The notes under the pieces are model-generated. The model had not been told where the DNA came from and did no database searches. It was given only the letters and a program-made list of their open reading frames with translations. The position numbers and the translations under genes were made by a program. Below, piece by piece: positions 19,336-29,441 of a stretch of DNA of 64,000 nucleotides. The number at the start of each line of letters is the position of its first letter. Position 1 is the first letter of the stretch. Source of the stretch: Maritimibacter harenae. GTDB taxonomy: Bacteria; Pseudomonadota; Alphaproteobacteria; Rhodobacterales; Rhodobacteraceae. The stretch is from assembly GCF_009882975.1 (NCBI RefSeq), contig NZ_WTUX01000019.1, positions 566,446 through 630,445 on the forward strand, in the 5' to 3' direction.

Positions 19336-20274
19336 AGGGATCTCTTGGCCTGGACGATCGAGGATGCGCCGCCGCAGAGCGGCAGGGTGGCCGTGGTCAC
19401 GGGGACCAGCGGGCTCGCGACCGCGATCGTCGAGGGGCTGGCCCGGACCGGGGCGCAGGTGATCATGGCCGGGCGATCGGTCGAGCGGGGGGAGGCCGTG
19501 CTCGACGCGATCCGGTCGCGGGTGCCGGGCGCGGCGCTGTCGTTCCGGCAGGTGGACCTGGCCGAGCTTGCCTCGGTCGCGGCGTTCTGCGACGGGGTGC
19601 TGGCCGAGCTCGACCGGCTCGACATCCTCGTGTGCAACGCGGCGGTGATGGCGGAGCTTGGGCGATCGGAGACCCGGGACGGGTTCGAGATGATGTTCGG
19701 GGTCAATCACCTTGCCCATTTCGCGATGGTCCTGCGTCTGCTGCCGCTTCTGAGCCGGAGCGGCGCGCGGGTGGTCAGCCTGTCATCGGGCGCGCACAAG
19801 TACGGTGAATTCGATTTCGACGATCTGCAGAGCGAACGGGCCTTCAAGCCGATGGGGGCCTATGGCAGGACCAAGCTCGCCTGCCTGATGTTCGCCAAGG
19901 AGCTGCAGCGGCGCAGCGCGGCACAGGGCTGGGGGATCACCAGCGTCGCCGCGCACCCGGGGTTCGCGCGCACGCAGGGCGTTCACGACAGGCTCGCCAC
20001 CTTGCCGGTGGTCGGCTGGATCGCGGGGCGGACGGTCGTGCCGCTCCTGTCCCATCCGCCCGAACAGGCGGCGCAGTCGATCCTGTTCGCCGCCCTGTCG
20101 CCCGAGGTCGAGGGGGGCGGCAATTACGGCCCCCAGGCCTGGCGCGAGCTCAAGGGGCCGGTGGGGCCGGCCTCGGTCGCCCACTACGCGGAGCGCCGCG
20201 ACGTGGCCGAGCGGCTCTGGGCCGAGAGCGAGCGGTTGACCGGCGTGCGGGTGCCGGAGGCTTTGCGCGCATGA
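19330..20274 (+). CDS. Short-chain dehydrogenase/reductase
   Basis: A 314-residue extended SDR of the retinol-dehydrogenase/WWOX type. The cofactor motif is TGTSGLAT rather than the usual TGxxxGIG (the last Gly is Ala). [17 protein letters not shown] and YGRTK give the NAG, Ser and YxxxK elements. The ATG at 19330 lies within a dispersed intergenic motif; TTG at 19345, with AGAGGG upstream, is a reasonable alternative. It sits between phoH and ybeY and overlaps ybeY by 4 bp. Substrate unknown. Confidence 0.85.
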   Translation: MKRDLLAWTIEDAPPQSGRVAVVTGTSGLATAIVEGLARTGAQVIMAGRSVERGEAVLDAIRSRVPGAALSFRQVDLAELASVAAFCDGVLAELDRLDILVCNAAVMAELGRSETRDGFEMMFGVNHLAHFAMVLRLLPLLSRSGARVVSLSSGAHKYGEFDFDDLQSERAFKPMGAYGRTKLACLMFAKELQRRSAAQGWGITSVAAHPGFARTQGVHDRLATLPVVGWIAGRTVVPLLSHPPEQAAQSILFAALSPEVEGGGNYGPQAWRELKGPVGPASVAHYAERRDVAERLWAESERLTGVRVPEALRA

Positions 20275-20777
20275 GCGAGGAGCAGGCGATGATCGTGGAT
20301 CTCGTGGAAGAAGACGCGCGCTGGGCGGCGTTGGATCTTGAAGCGCTGGCCGAACGCGCCTGCGCCGCGGCGCTCGACCACCTCGGCATCGAGGGGGCGG
20401 AGATCGCGCTGCTCGCCTGCGACGACGCCCGGATCGCGGCGTTGAACGGGGCGTTCCGAGACAAGGGGCAGCCCACCAACGTGCTCTCCTGGCCGTCGGA
20501 GGAGCGCGCGGCCGAGACACCCGGCGCCACGCCGCCGGCGCCGGAGGACCTGGAGCTTGGCGACATCGCCATCGCCTATGAGACCTGCGCGCGGGAGGCG
20601 GCCGAGGCGGGCAAGCCGATGGCCGATCATGTCACTCACCTGGTCGTGCACGGGACCCTGCACCTGTTGGGTTATGATCACATCGACGACCGCGATGCGG
20701 CGCTCATGGAAGGTCTCGAGACGGAAATACTTGGCAAACTGGGTGTGGCTGACCCATATGGAGAGGCGGAGGCATGA
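20271..20777 (+). CDS. ybeY: Endoribonuclease YbeY (rRNA maturation)
   Basis: A 168-residue zinc endoribonuclease of the 17S to 16S rRNA maturation pathway. The metal motif H-x3-H-x5-H is His127, His131 and His137 ([12 protein letters not shown]). Operon with PhoH upstream and the CorC-like gene 24 bp downstream. Confidence 0.94.
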   Translation: MSEEQAMIVDLVEEDARWAALDLEALAERACAAALDHLGIEGAEIALLACDDARIAALNGAFRDKGQPTNVLSWPSEERAAETPGATPPAPEDLELGDIAIAYETCAREAAEAGKPMADHVTHLVVHGTLHLLGYDHIDDRDAALMEGLETEILGKLGVADPYGEAEA

Positions 20778-20801
20778 TCTCCCGGACAGCGGAAAGGAAA
20801 G

Positions 20802-21692
20802 ATGGGCGACACCGACGGGTCTTCTAGCGCAGCGCGAGGCGCGCGCGAGGAAGAGGAAAACGCGCGGCACGAAGGGTTCTTCGGCCGCATCATCGGGGCA
20901 TTGAGCCCCGCGGAAGCCGACGAAGAGGAGGCGGACGACACGTCCGCGGGCGCGGGCGACAGCGCGCGCAACCTGCCGCTCGGCATGGGCAACCTGCGCC
21001 GGATGCGCGTCGAGGATGTGATGATCCCGAAGGTGGAGGTGGTGGCCGTCCCCGAGGACATCACGCTGCCCGACCTGGTGGAGGTGTTCCGGGAATCCGG
21101 CAACACGCGCCTGCCGGTATTCCGCGACACGCTGGACACGCCCGTGGGGCTCGTCCACCTGAAGGATTTCGCGCTCAAGCACGGCTTCAACGGCGAGAGC
21201 CCGGATTTCTTCCTGGGCGATCTCGTGCGCCCGCTGATCTACGCGCCGCCCTCGATGCCGATCGGCGTCCTGCTTCAGAAGATGCAGTCGGACCGGATGC
21301 ACATGGCGCTGGTCATCGACGAATACGGCGGGGTCGACGGGCTGGTCACGCTCGAAGACCTCGTGGAACAGGTCATCGGCGAGATCGAGGACGAGCACGA
21401 CCTCGAGGAGGGCGCGCTCTGGGCGCAGGAAAGCTCCGGCGCCTGGCTCGTGGAGGCGCGCGCGCCGCTGGACGAGTTCGAGGAAGCCTCGGGGCTCAGG
21501 CTCATCACGGAGGACGCCGAGGAAGAGGAAATCGACACGCTGGGCGGGCTCGTCTTCCTCGAGGCCGGCCGGGTGCCGGCGCGTGGCGAGGTGATCGAGC
21601 ATCCCTCGGGCGCCGAGTTCGAGGTGGTCGATGCCGAACCGCGCCGGATCAAGCGGCTCCGTGTGCGCATGACGGGTCAGGCGGGGGAGTAG
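20802..21692 (+). CDS. CBS-pair / CorC_HlyC-domain protein
   Basis: A 296-residue cytosolic protein with an acidic low-complexity N-terminus, tandem CBS domains (from MRVEDVMIPKVEVVAVPED to about residue 200) and a C-terminal CorC_HlyC transporter-associated domain (EEASGLRLITED...). There are no DUF21 membrane helices, as in CorC. The position between ybeY and lnt is the standard one. It may regulate divalent-cation efflux, but this is not established for it. Confidence 0.9.
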   Translation: MGDTDGSSSAARGAREEEENARHEGFFGRIIGALSPAEADEEEADDTSAGAGDSARNLPLGMGNLRRMRVEDVMIPKVEVVAVPEDITLPDLVEVFRESGNTRLPVFRDTLDTPVGLVHLKDFALKHGFNGESPDFFLGDLVRPLIYAPPSMPIGVLLQKMQSDRMHMALVIDEYGGVDGLVTLEDLVEQVIGEIEDEHDLEEGALWAQESSGAWLVEARAPLDEFEEASGLRLITEDAEEEEIDTLGGLVFLEAGRVPARGEVIEHPSGAEFEVVDAEPRRIKRLRVRMTGQAGE

Positions 21693-21695
21693 GCC

Positions 21696-23210
21696 ATGCA
21701 CGCCAGGATGCGGCGGCTGGCGGATGCCAGGTGGAAGGGGCTGTTCGCAGCCCTTTTTCTTGGCGCGCTCGCAGCGCTGGGGCAGGCCCCCCTCGGGTTC
21801 TATCCCGTCAGTGTGATCGCCTTCGCGCTTGGCTTGGGGCTCGTGCTCGAGGCGGGAAGCTGGCGGCGGGCCGGGGTGCTGGGCTGGGCGCTGGCGACCG
21901 GGTTCTTCGGTGTCGGCTGGCTCTGGATCGTCGAGCCCTTCCTGGTCGATATCCGGCGGCATGGCTGGATGGCGCCCTTCGCGCTGATCCTGCTTGCAGG
22001 CGGCGTCGCGCTCTTTTGGGGCGTGGCGGCCGGTGTGGCGGCGCGGGTCCGGTCGGAATGGCGCTGGCTGGCGCTCCCGGCGGCGCTGGCGCTTGCGGAA
22101 TACGCGCGCGGCTGGGCCTTCACCGGGTTTTCCTGGGGTGGCCCGGGGCTTGCCTGGATCGACACGCCGATGGCGCAGCTTGCGCCGTGGATCGGTGCGC
22201 AGGGGCTGGGCGCCCTCACGCTGGTCGGGGCGGGCGCGCTCTACCGGGCGATCTACGGGCGTGTGACGGTGGCCGCCTGGTTGGCGGGGCTCGCGGTCTT
22301 CGTGGGGCTCGGCATATGGGCCGAGCGGCGGCCGCTGCCGCCCACGCCCGAGGACGCGCCGGTCCTGCGGCTCGTCCAACCCAACGCGCCGCAGCATCTG
22401 AAGTGGGATCCGGACTGGATCATGACCTTCTTCGAGCGCGCGCTGGCGGCGTCGTCGGCCGAGGCGGAGGGCGGACGACCGGACCTGGTGGTCTGGCCCG
22501 AAAGCTCGCTCCCGGCGCTGCTGGGGCAGGCCCCCGCGATGGAGGCGCGCGCGATCGCGGCAGCTGCTCCTGCACCGCTGGTCGCGGGGGTCCTGCGCCG
22601 GGACGGGGCGACCTACCACAATTCCATCGTCTTCTTCGACGGCCCGGGCGAACCCGAGTGGGTCTACGACAAGCATCACCTCGTCCCGTTCGGCGAATAC
22701 GTGCCCTTCGGCGACCTGTTGTCGAAGGTGGGCATCCGGGGACTGGCCCAGCAGGAGGGCTTCGGCTTCTCCGGCGGGCCCGGACCCGTGATACGCACGC
22801 TGCCCGGCGCGTTGGGCGACGTGGTGCCGCTGATCTGCTACGAGGCCATCTTCCCGCGCGATATCCGGGGGGCCGAGGGGCGCTCCGACTGGCTCATGCA
22901 GCTCACGAACGACGCCTGGTTCGGCACCTTCGCCGGGCCCCAGCAGCACCTGGTGCAGGCACGGTTCCGGGCGATCGAGTTTGGCCTGCCGCTGGCGCGC
23001 GCGGCCAACACGGGCATCAGCGCGATGATCGACAGCCGGGGCAGGATCACCGCGTCTCTGCCCCTGGGCGCACAAGGGTTCGTCGATGCGCGCCTGCCGG
23101 CGCCGGAGCCGCCGACCGTCTACGCGCGGTGGGGTGACTGGCCGGTGATCGCGCTTCTGGTCGCGATCCTGGGCACGCTCCTCTTTACCGCGAGGCGGAA
23201 AACCCGTTGA
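21696..23210 (+). CDS. lnt: Apolipoprotein N-acyltransferase
   Basis: A 504-residue inner-membrane enzyme that N-acylates the lipoprotein N-terminal Cys. Hydrophobic segments at the N-terminus precede a nitrilase-type domain with Glu in WPESSLP, Lys in YDKHHLVPFGEYVPF and Cys in LICYEAIFP as the catalytic triad. One further helix lies at the C-terminus. It follows the CorC-like gene by 3 bp and precedes metK. Confidence 0.95.
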   Translation: MHARMRRLADARWKGLFAALFLGALAALGQAPLGFYPVSVIAFALGLGLVLEAGSWRRAGVLGWALATGFFGVGWLWIVEPFLVDIRRHGWMAPFALILLAGGVALFWGVAAGVAARVRSEWRWLALPAALALAEYARGWAFTGFSWGGPGLAWIDTPMAQLAPWIGAQGLGALTLVGAGALYRAIYGRVTVAAWLAGLAVFVGLGIWAERRPLPPTPEDAPVLRLVQPNAPQHLKWDPDWIMTFFERALAASSAEAEGGRPDLVVWPESSLPALLGQAPAMEARAIAAAAPAPLVAGVLRRDGATYHNSIVFFDGPGEPEWVYDKHHLVPFGEYVPFGDLLSKVGIRGLAQQEGFGFSGGPGPVIRTLPGALGDVVPLICYEAIFPRDIRGAEGRSDWLMQLTNDAWFGTFAGPQQHLVQARFRAIEFGLPLARAANTGISAMIDSRGRITASLPLGAQGFVDARLPAPEPPTVYARWGDWPVIALLVAILGTLLFTARRKTR

Positions 23211-23248
23211 CCGGGGGGCGGGGCCCCTGTAACCGCATATGGACCCAA

Positions 23249-23295
23249 CCGTCACAACGGCTTCCTGGCGTGGCGGGGCTATCACAACGGAGCGA
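23249..23295 (+). ncRNA. SAM/SAH riboswitch in the metK leader
   Basis: Seven-pair stem CCGTCAC / GTGGCGG (one G-T) encloses the loop AACGGCTTCCTGGC. The conserved core CACAACGGCTTCCTGGCGTG is that of the SAM/SAH class found before metK in Rhodobacterales. The downstream GGAGC (about 23290-23294), which includes the Shine-Dalgarno 6 bp before the ATG, can pair with GCTTCC of the loop as a pseudoknot. Binding of SAM or SAH would then hide the ribosome-binding site. Confidence 0.88.
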
Positions 23296-23300
23296 CTTTC

Positions 23301-24467
23301 ATGGCACGATCGAATTACGTTTTTACCTCGGAATCCGTTTCCGAGGGGCACCCGGATAAGGTCTGCGACCGCATTTCCGACGCGGTCCTCGACGCTTTCC
23401 TCACCGAAGACCCCTATTCCCGCGTGGCTTGCGAAACCTTCGCGACGACCGACCGCGTGGTGATCGGCGGCGAGGTGCGCGGACCGGGGAGCGTGATCGA
23501 GCGTGTCGAGCAGATCGCGCGCGACTGCGTGCGCGACATCGGCTACGAGCAGAAGGGCTTCCACTGGGCCAATATCCACGTGGACAACTACCTGCACGCC
23601 CAGTCCGCCGACATCGCCCAGGGCGTCGATGCCGCGGGCGACAAGGACGAGGGCGCGGGCGACCAGGGCATCATGTTCGGCTACGCGACGGACGAGACCG
23701 AGGCGCTGATGCCGGCCCCGATCCTTTATTCCCACAAGATCCTCAAGCGGCTGGCCGAGGCGCGCAAATCCGGCGAAGCCCCGCAGCTGGGCCCGGACGC
23801 AAAGAGCCAGCTGTCCGTGCGCTACGAGAACGGGCAGCCGGTCGCGGTGACCTCGCTCGTCCTGTCGACGCAACACCTCGACGACAAGCTGACCTCGGAC
23901 GACGTGCGCGCACTGGTGACGCCCTACATCAACGAGGTGATCCCGGATGAATGGATCACCGACGAGACCGAGTGGCATGTGAACCCCACCGGCAAGTTCG
24001 TGATCGGCGGCCCCGACGGGGATGCGGGTCTCACGGGGCGCAAGATCATCGTGGACACCTACGGCGGCTCGGCCCCCCATGGTGGCGGTGCGTTCTCGGG
24101 CAAGGACCCGACCAAGGTCGACCGCTCGGCCGCCTACGCCGCGCGCTACCTCGCCAAGAACGTCGTTGCTGCGGGGCTTGCCAAGAAGTGCACGCTCCAG
24201 CTGTCCTACGCCATCGGCGTGGCCAAGCCGCTGTCGATCTACGTCGACACCCACGGCACCGGCCAGGTCGACGAGGCGGCGATCGAGAAGGCGGCGGCAG
24301 AGGTGATGAACCTCACCCCGCGCGGCATCCGCGAACACCTGGGCCTCAACCGACCGATCTTCCAGCGCACCGCGGCCTATGGCCATTTCGGGCGCCCGCC
24401 GGAGGCCGACGGGGGGTTCTCCTGGGAGAAGACGGACCTGGTGGACGCGCTCAAGGCCGCGCTCTGA
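23301..24467 (+). CDS. metK: S-adenosylmethionine synthase
   Basis: A 388-residue MetK that makes SAM from methionine and ATP. Motifs include [16 protein letters not shown] (N-terminal ATP/Mg site), [10 protein letters not shown], and [19 protein letters not shown]. Controlled by the SAM/SAH riboswitch just upstream and ended by a strong terminator. Confidence 0.98.
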   Translation: MARSNYVFTSESVSEGHPDKVCDRISDAVLDAFLTEDPYSRVACETFATTDRVVIGGEVRGPGSVIERVEQIARDCVRDIGYEQKGFHWANIHVDNYLHAQSADIAQGVDAAGDKDEGAGDQGIMFGYATDETEALMPAPILYSHKILKRLAEARKSGEAPQLGPDAKSQLSVRYENGQPVAVTSLVLSTQHLDDKLTSDDVRALVTPYINEVIPDEWITDETEWHVNPTGKFVIGGPDGDAGLTGRKIIVDTYGGSAPHGGGAFSGKDPTKVDRSAAYAARYLAKNVVAAGLAKKCTLQLSYAIGVAKPLSIYVDTHGTGQVDEAAIEKAAAEVMNLTPRGIREHLGLNRPIFQRTAAYGHFGRPPEADGGFSWEKTDLVDALKAAL

Positions 24468-24490
24468 TCAGCCCAACGGACACGAAAAAA

Positions 24491-24510
24491 GCCCCGGCCA
24501 CGGCCGGGGC
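24491..24510. terminator. Bidirectional terminator between metK and doxX
   Basis: Stem GCCCCGGC / GCCGGGGC with a CACG loop, flanked by AAAAAA before and TTTTGTTTTT after; between two converging genes. Confidence 0.92.
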
Positions 24511-24534
24511 TTTTGTTTTTCGCGGGCGCGCTGA

Positions 24535-24963
24535 TCACTCGGCGGGAACGAGTGCGCCGTCCGACTTCGTGGCCGACAGCTTGCCCGGGCCGAAAGCCAC
24601 GACCATCAGAAGGCCGCCAGCGATGGTCACGTTCTTCATGAAGGAGATGATCTGCGCCTGAGCGGCCATCGCGTCTTCCATCCCGAGCCCGGGCAGGAGG
24701 TGGAAGAGCAGGCCCGACAGGATCGAGAAACCGGCAAGCAGGAAGGCCGCGATGCGCGCCTGCCAGCCGATCAGGAGCGCGATGCCGGCGCCGAGTTCGA
24801 CGATGATGACCAGGGGCAGAAGGCCGGGGGCGACACCCATCGCCTCCATGTAGCCCTGGGTGCCGGCATAGCCGGTGATCTTCTGAACCCCCGAGATGAT
24901 GAACATCGCGGAGAGGAGGAGCCGGGCCAGCGGCGCGGCATTGGCAAGAGTCTGTGCAGTCAT
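24535..24963 (-). CDS. DoxX family membrane protein
   Basis: A 142-residue protein with four predicted transmembrane helices (about 10-28, 48-66, 70-90, 105-125) and the DoxX signature at the N-terminus (LARLLLSAMFIISGVQKITGYA). DoxX proteins are linked to redox or quinone-associated membrane functions; the substrate here is not known. It converges on metK. About 270 bp of sequence with no recognisable feature lies upstream, before trmB. Confidence 0.88.
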   Translation of the reverse strand: MTAQTLANAAPLARLLLSAMFIISGVQKITGYAGTQGYMEAMGVAPGLLPLVIIVELGAGIALLIGWQARIAAFLLAGFSILSGLLFHLLPGLGMEDAMAAQAQIISFMKNVTIAGGLLMVVAFGPGKLSATKSDGALVPAE

Positions 24964-25236
24964 GGGTCAATGTCCTTTGGTTTGCGTCGTGCCCGTCGGG
25001 CGATGCGCAGAGCATTAGAGAAGTGCGTCGGCACACGTAACCCGGGATAAACCCACATGTTGTGTGCAGTTATACGCAGACCTGTCTGGCACCCCTGTCC
25101 TTTCTGCGTTTCGGAAAACACCTCGGCGACAGGCTGGTCGTGGGTGCACGCAAACAGGACCTGGTTGGCCTCCCCGGTCGAGATCGGCACCCGCGCACCC
25201 TTGACCCGGGCGCCCCGCCCGCTAGAACCCGCCGCC

Positions 25237-25950
25237 ATGACGGACACCAGACATTCCAGCGGCGCGCCCTGGCGCAATTTCTACGGCCGGTTCAAGGGCA
25301 AGGGCCTGCGCCCGGCCCAGCAGGCCTATCTCGACGAGGACCTGCCGCACCGGGGCCTCCCGGGTGTCGACTGGGAAGACAATCCCGAGCGTGAGAAGAT
25401 CGACCTCGCCGAGGTCTTCGGCCCACGCGACGTCTGGCTCGAGATCGGCTTCGGCTCCGGCGAGCACCTCGTCCACCAGGGCGAGACCCACCCGGACGTG
25501 GGCCTCATCGGCTGCGAACCCTTCGTGAACGGGGTTGCGACCTGCCTGGGCAAGCTGCGCAAGTCCTCCGCCGACAACATCCGTCTGCACCCGGGCGACG
25601 CGCGCGACCTGTTCGACGTGCTGCCGGATGCCGCGATCTCCAAGGCGTTCCTGCTCTACCCGGACCCCTGGCCCAAGAAGCGCCACCACCGGCGCCGTTT
25701 CGTGACGCCCGAACACCTGGAGCCGCTGCACCGCGTGCTGAAACCGGGTGCTGAGTTCCGCGTGGCGACCGACATTCCCGACTACGTGCGCCAGACGCTC
25801 GAGGAAGTGCCGCGCGCCGGGTTCGAATGGCTGGCCGAGGGCCCGGCGGACTGGCGGACGCCGTGGGGCGATTGGCTCTCCACCCGCTACGAGCAGAAGG
25901 CCCTGCGCGAAGGCCGGGTGCCCCATTACCTGACGTTCCGAAAGCTCTGA
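25237..25950 (+). CDS. trmB: tRNA (guanine-N7)-methyltransferase
   Basis: A 237-residue class I SAM methyltransferase that makes m7G46 in tRNA. SAM motif LEIGFGSGEH and the TrmB signature FLLYPDPWPKKRHHRRRF are present. Start at the ATG at 25237; the longer upstream frame is not family-like. Downstream is a dispersed motif, then aroA. Confidence 0.96.
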   Translation: MTDTRHSSGAPWRNFYGRFKGKGLRPAQQAYLDEDLPHRGLPGVDWEDNPEREKIDLAEVFGPRDVWLEIGFGSGEHLVHQGETHPDVGLIGCEPFVNGVATCLGKLRKSSADNIRLHPGDARDLFDVLPDAAISKAFLLYPDPWPKKRHHRRRFVTPEHLEPLHRVLKPGAEFRVATDIPDYVRQTLEEVPRAGFEWLAEGPADWRTPWGDWLSTRYEQKALREGRVPHYLTFRKL

Positions 25951-25958
25951 GCGCCGCG

Positions 25959-25984
25959 AAGGCGTATTTTCGGAAAGATGAAAG
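25959..25984 (+). repeat. Dispersed intergenic motif, copy 2
   Basis: AAGGCGTATTTTCGGAAAGA then TGAAAG, starting 9 bp past the trmB stop. It matches copies at 19313-19335 and 29442-29466. Confidence 0.5.
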
Positions 25985-26046
25985 GCAGGGCGTGGACGGG
26001 CTCTCGCGCCTGCGCTATCAGGCCGGGACCGCTTGAGGAGGCGCCC

Positions 26047-27399
26047 ATGTCAGGCCACGGCAACCCGATCCCCATGACCAGCCGCAAGGCCGGCCCGCTT
26101 ACCGGCGAGGCCCATGTGCCCGGCGACAAGTCGATCAGCCACCGCTCTCTGCTGCTGGGGGCAATGGCGGTGGGCGAGACGCGGATCACCGGCCTGCTCG
26201 AGGGCGAGGATGTACTGGCCACCGCTGCTGCCATGCGTGCCTTCGGTGCCGAGGTCGAGCGGACGGGCGAGGGCGCCTGGTCCGTGCACGGCGTGGGCGT
26301 CGGCGGCTTCGCCGAGCCCGAGGACGTTATCGACTGCGGCAACGCGGGGACCGGGGTGCGGCTCATCATGGGCTGCATGGCGACCTCGCCGATCACCGCG
26401 ACCTTCACCGGCGACGCGTCGTTGCGGTCGCGCCCGATGGGCCGCGTGACCGACCCGATCGCGCTCTTCGGTGCGCAGAGCCATGGCCGGACCGGCGGGC
26501 GGCTGCCGATGACCGTGGTGGGCGCCAAGGCCCCGGTGCCGGTGCGCTACCGGACCCCGATGGCTTCGGCGCAGGTGAAAAGCGCGGTGCTGCTTGCCGG
26601 TCTGAACGCCCCCGGCGAGACCGTGGTGATCGAGGCGGAAGCGACCCGCGATCATACCGAGCGGATGCTTGCGGGCTTCGGCGCGGAGCTCACGGTCGAG
26701 GACAGCGACGAGGGCCGGGTCATCACGCTCGTGGGCCAGCCGGAGCTCGGACCCCAGACCATCGCCGTGCCGCGCGATCCGTCCTCGGCCGCCTTCCCGG
26801 TCTGCGCCGCGCTGATCGTGCCGGGCTCGGACGTGCTGGTGCCCAACATCGGGCTCAACCCCACGCGCGCCGGTCTTTTCACCACGCTGCGCGAGATGGG
26901 GGCGGACCTCACCTATGAGAACGAGCGTGAGGAGGGGGGCGAGCCTGTCGCCGACCTGCGGGCCCGCTTTTCGCCCGACATGCGCGGCGTGCGTGTGCCG
27001 GAAGAGCGCGCGGCGAGCATGATCGACGAATACCCGGTGCTCTCCGTGGTCGCCGCCTTCGCCACCGGCAAGACCGAGATGGTGGGGGTCAAGGAACTTC
27101 GGGTGAAGGAGAGCGACCGGATCGACGCGATGGCGCGCGGGCTCGAGGCGGGCGGCGTCACCGTGGAGGAGGGGGAGGACTTCATGGTGGTCCACGGCAT
27201 GGGGCCGGACGGCGTGCCCGGCGGTGCCACGGCCGCGGCACGGCTCGACCACCGGATCGCGATGAGCTTTCTCGTCATGGGGTTGGCCGCGCAGGCCCCC
27301 ATGTCGGTCGACGATGGCGCGCCGATCGCCACGTCCTTCCCGATCTTCGAGCCGCTCATGTCGGGCCTCGGGGCGGAGATCACGCGCACCGGCGCCTGA
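26047..27399 (+). CDS. aroA: 3-phosphoshikimate 1-carboxyvinyltransferase
   Basis: A 450-residue EPSP synthase that joins shikimate-3-phosphate and PEP in the shikimate pathway. Sequence features such as [42 protein letters not shown] and [11 protein letters not shown] place it with the class II (CP4-like) group. The glyphosate-determining position, Ala in CP4, is Gly here ([10 protein letters not shown]). The ATG at 26047 is preferred over the in-frame upstream extension. Confidence 0.96.
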   Translation: MSGHGNPIPMTSRKAGPLTGEAHVPGDKSISHRSLLLGAMAVGETRITGLLEGEDVLATAAAMRAFGAEVERTGEGAWSVHGVGVGGFAEPEDVIDCGNAGTGVRLIMGCMATSPITATFTGDASLRSRPMGRVTDPIALFGAQSHGRTGGRLPMTVVGAKAPVPVRYRTPMASAQVKSAVLLAGLNAPGETVVIEAEATRDHTERMLAGFGAELTVEDSDEGRVITLVGQPELGPQTIAVPRDPSSAAFPVCAALIVPGSDVLVPNIGLNPTRAGLFTTLREMGADLTYENEREEGGEPVADLRARFSPDMRGVRVPEERAASMIDEYPVLSVVAAFATGKTEMVGVKELRVKESDRIDAMARGLEAGGVTVEEGEDFMVVHGMGPDGVPGGATAAARLDHRIAMSFLVMGLAAQAPMSVDDGAPIATSFPIFEPLMSGLGAEITRTGA

Positions 27400-27459
27400 T
27401 CCGCCCTTTCCACGCGCGCCGCGCTCTGCCTTACTGGCGGCAGGATGCGGGAGGGGCCG

Positions 27460-27969
27460 ATGGGTCGGACGGGGATATTCTGGGCTTTGCTGGCGGTGAC
27501 GCTCGCGGTCTACGGCGTGCTGGTCGCGGTCGTTGGGCCGCCGATGCAGGCGCTCGCCAACGGGGGCGCGATCCCCGACCTGCGCATCACCGGCTACGAT
27601 GCCGCCGACATCCGGGCGCTGCTCGACGGCGCCGAGCCGGGTTTTGCCGAGGCCTATGCCCGCGTTTCGCGCAGCTGGGACCGGGCGGTGCCGGTGCTTT
27701 TCGCGCTGACCTTCGGCTACGGGATCTGGATCGGCGGGCTGCCGCGCGTCTTCGTGCTGGTTCCCATCCTGATGGGGCTTGCCGACCTGGCCGAGAACAC
27801 GCTGGCCGCGCGCATGCTTCTGGCGGGCCCCGCGGCGCTCGACCCCGGGCAGGTCGCCTGGGCCAGCGCCTTCACCGTGGCGAAATGGGTGCTCTTCCCC
27901 GTCACGCTCTTGCTTCTCGTCACCGGGTTGGTCAGAAGGCGCAAGGCAGACAAAGAGGTCCGGACTTGA
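27460..27969 (+). CDS. Hypothetical membrane protein upstream of cmk
   Basis: A 169-residue protein with about four hydrophobic segments (residues about 5-25, 75-95, 98-115, 135-158) and a basic C-terminus (RRRKADKEV). ATG at 27460 has GGGAGGGG just upstream; an ATG 15 bp earlier is the alternative. It overlaps cmk by 4 bp (TTGA). I do not recognise the family. Confidence 0.7.
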   Translation: MGRTGIFWALLAVTLAVYGVLVAVVGPPMQALANGGAIPDLRITGYDAADIRALLDGAEPGFAEAYARVSRSWDRAVPVLFALTFGYGIWIGGLPRVFVLVPILMGLADLAENTLAARMLLAGPAALDPGQVAWASAFTVAKWVLFPVTLLLLVTGLVRRRKADKEVRT

Positions 27970-28577
27970 GTTTCACGGTGGCCATTGACGGGCCCGCGGC
28001 GGCGGGCAAGGGCACGATTTCGCGGGCGGTGGCCGATCATTTCGGCTTCGCCCATCTCGACACGGGGCTGCTCTACCGCGCCGTCGGCAAACGCGTGCTG
28101 GACGGCGAGGCGGCGCTCGATGCTGCGCGGGGCCTCGTGGCCGAGGACCTGGAGGCCGAGGGCCTGCGCTCGCCCGAGGTGGCGCAAGCCGCAAGCCGGG
28201 TCGCGGTCGACGCCGACGTGCGCGAGGCGCTGGTGGATTTCCAGCGCGCCTTCGCGATGCGGTCGGGCGGTGCCGTGCTCGACGGGCGCGACATCGGGAC
28301 GGTGATCTGCCCGGATGCCGCGGTGAAGCTTTTCGTCACCGCGAGCCCCGAGGTGCGCGCCGAGCGGCGGTACCGCGAGCAGGTGGGCAACGGCCACGCG
28401 GCAAGCTATGCCGAGGTTCTGGCCGACGTGCGTGCCCGGGACGAGCGCGACGAAAGCCGCGCGGCTGCGCCCCTGAAGCCCGCGCCCGACGCGGTGACGC
28501 TCGACACCAGCCACCTGTCGATCGACGAGGCCGTGGCGGCGGCGTTGGCGGTGGTGACGAAGGCGCGGGGCGCCTGA
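27966..28577 (+). CDS. cmk: Cytidylate kinase
   Basis: A 203-residue CMP/dCMP kinase. P-loop [27 protein letters not shown] and [11 protein letters not shown] are family motifs. TTG start overlapping the upstream stop (TTGA). Upstream of rpsA as in most proteobacteria, but separated from it here by a truncated sulfotransferase on the other strand. Confidence 0.95.
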   Translation: MSFTVAIDGPAAAGKGTISRAVADHFGFAHLDTGLLYRAVGKRVLDGEAALDAARGLVAEDLEAEGLRSPEVAQAASRVAVDADVREALVDFQRAFAMRSGGAVLDGRDIGTVICPDAAVKLFVTASPEVRAERRYREQVGNGHAASYAEVLADVRARDERDESRAAAPLKPAPDAVTLDTSHLSIDEAVAAALAVVTKARGA

Positions 28578-29365
28578 AGGCAGCTCGTCAGCCGGACGCT
28601 TCGAGATGTCGCGCGCCGGTCGCGCCGCATGTGGATGATCTGCGCATCGGGAAAGAGCATCGGGATCGCCCAGGCGAAAACGTAGTTCTCCGGCATCTTG
28701 TCGATGAAGATCCCGTGGTCCGGCACGCCCTCGAGATAGGCCGCGCGGGCTGCCTGCAGCCGGGAGCGGTCGAGCCCCTCCAGGAAGGCGAGGTGCGGAT
28801 TGCGCCCCGTGCCCGGCCGCGCCAGCGCGGGGCCGAGCGCGACGCGCTCGCCCAGGTTCGTGATCTCGGGGTGGGCGGCCAGCATCTGGCTGGCCAGCGA
28901 CGTGCCCGAACGCGGCATGCCCAGAACGAAGACCATGCGCGGCCCGGACGGCGGCAGGCGGATGTCGGGCGCGGCCTCGACCGCGGCGATGAGCGCGCGG
29001 GTCAAAGCGGCCATGCCGGCATCGTCGAACCTTACGCCCTTGAGCCGGTTGGCCGCGACCACGTCCTCGAAACCGGCTTCGTGCTCGCCGAGGTCGTCGC
29101 GCGCCTTGGCGCGCATGAAGAGAAGCTGTGCGCGCAACGGATCGGCCAGTCCCGCCTGTGCCAGGAAGGCCTCGATACGCGCGAGCACCGGATCGTCCTT
29201 CGCGAAACGCGTGCCATGGGTATAGGTCCAAAGACCCGCCAGGCTGCCCGGATCCACGGCGAAGACGTCTTCCAGCGCAGCGTGCATGTCGGCGAACCGG
29301 CCCGCATTCAGCGCCTCTTCGGCACGGGCGAGAAGCGGTCCGAGGCGGGCGGTGCGGTCTGTCAT
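28406..29365 (-). pseudogene. Truncated sulfotransferase
   Basis: From the ATG at 29365 the minus strand encodes a TPR-like N-terminus and the start of a sulfotransferase domain, including the PAPS-binding MVFVLGMPRSGTSLASQML and ENYVFAWAIPMLFPDAQIIHMRRD. Homology stops near 28595, after RRD. The frame then runs on antisense through the end of cmk to a stop at 28406. The C-terminal half of the domain, where the 3'-phosphate loop and the rest of the fold lie, is missing. It is probably a non-functional relic; a working short protein seems unlikely. Confidence 0.7.
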
Positions 29366-29441
29366 CGGGATCCTTTCGCAGGCCACCTTGCCCGCAAACC
29401 GGATCGCTTGGGAAGACGGCGCGACCGCGCACCGTGGTCTC

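Noticed and set aside
20184-24386. 1400-residue open frame on the minus strand
   Set aside because: Runs antisense through ybeY, corC, lnt and metK, all with clear family motifs. It is a high-GC shadow frame with no recognisable domain.
24964-25236. RNA gene or riboswitch before trmB
   Set aside because: I found no tRNA-like arms, terminator or conserved riboswitch core in this gap; only ordinary mixed sequence.
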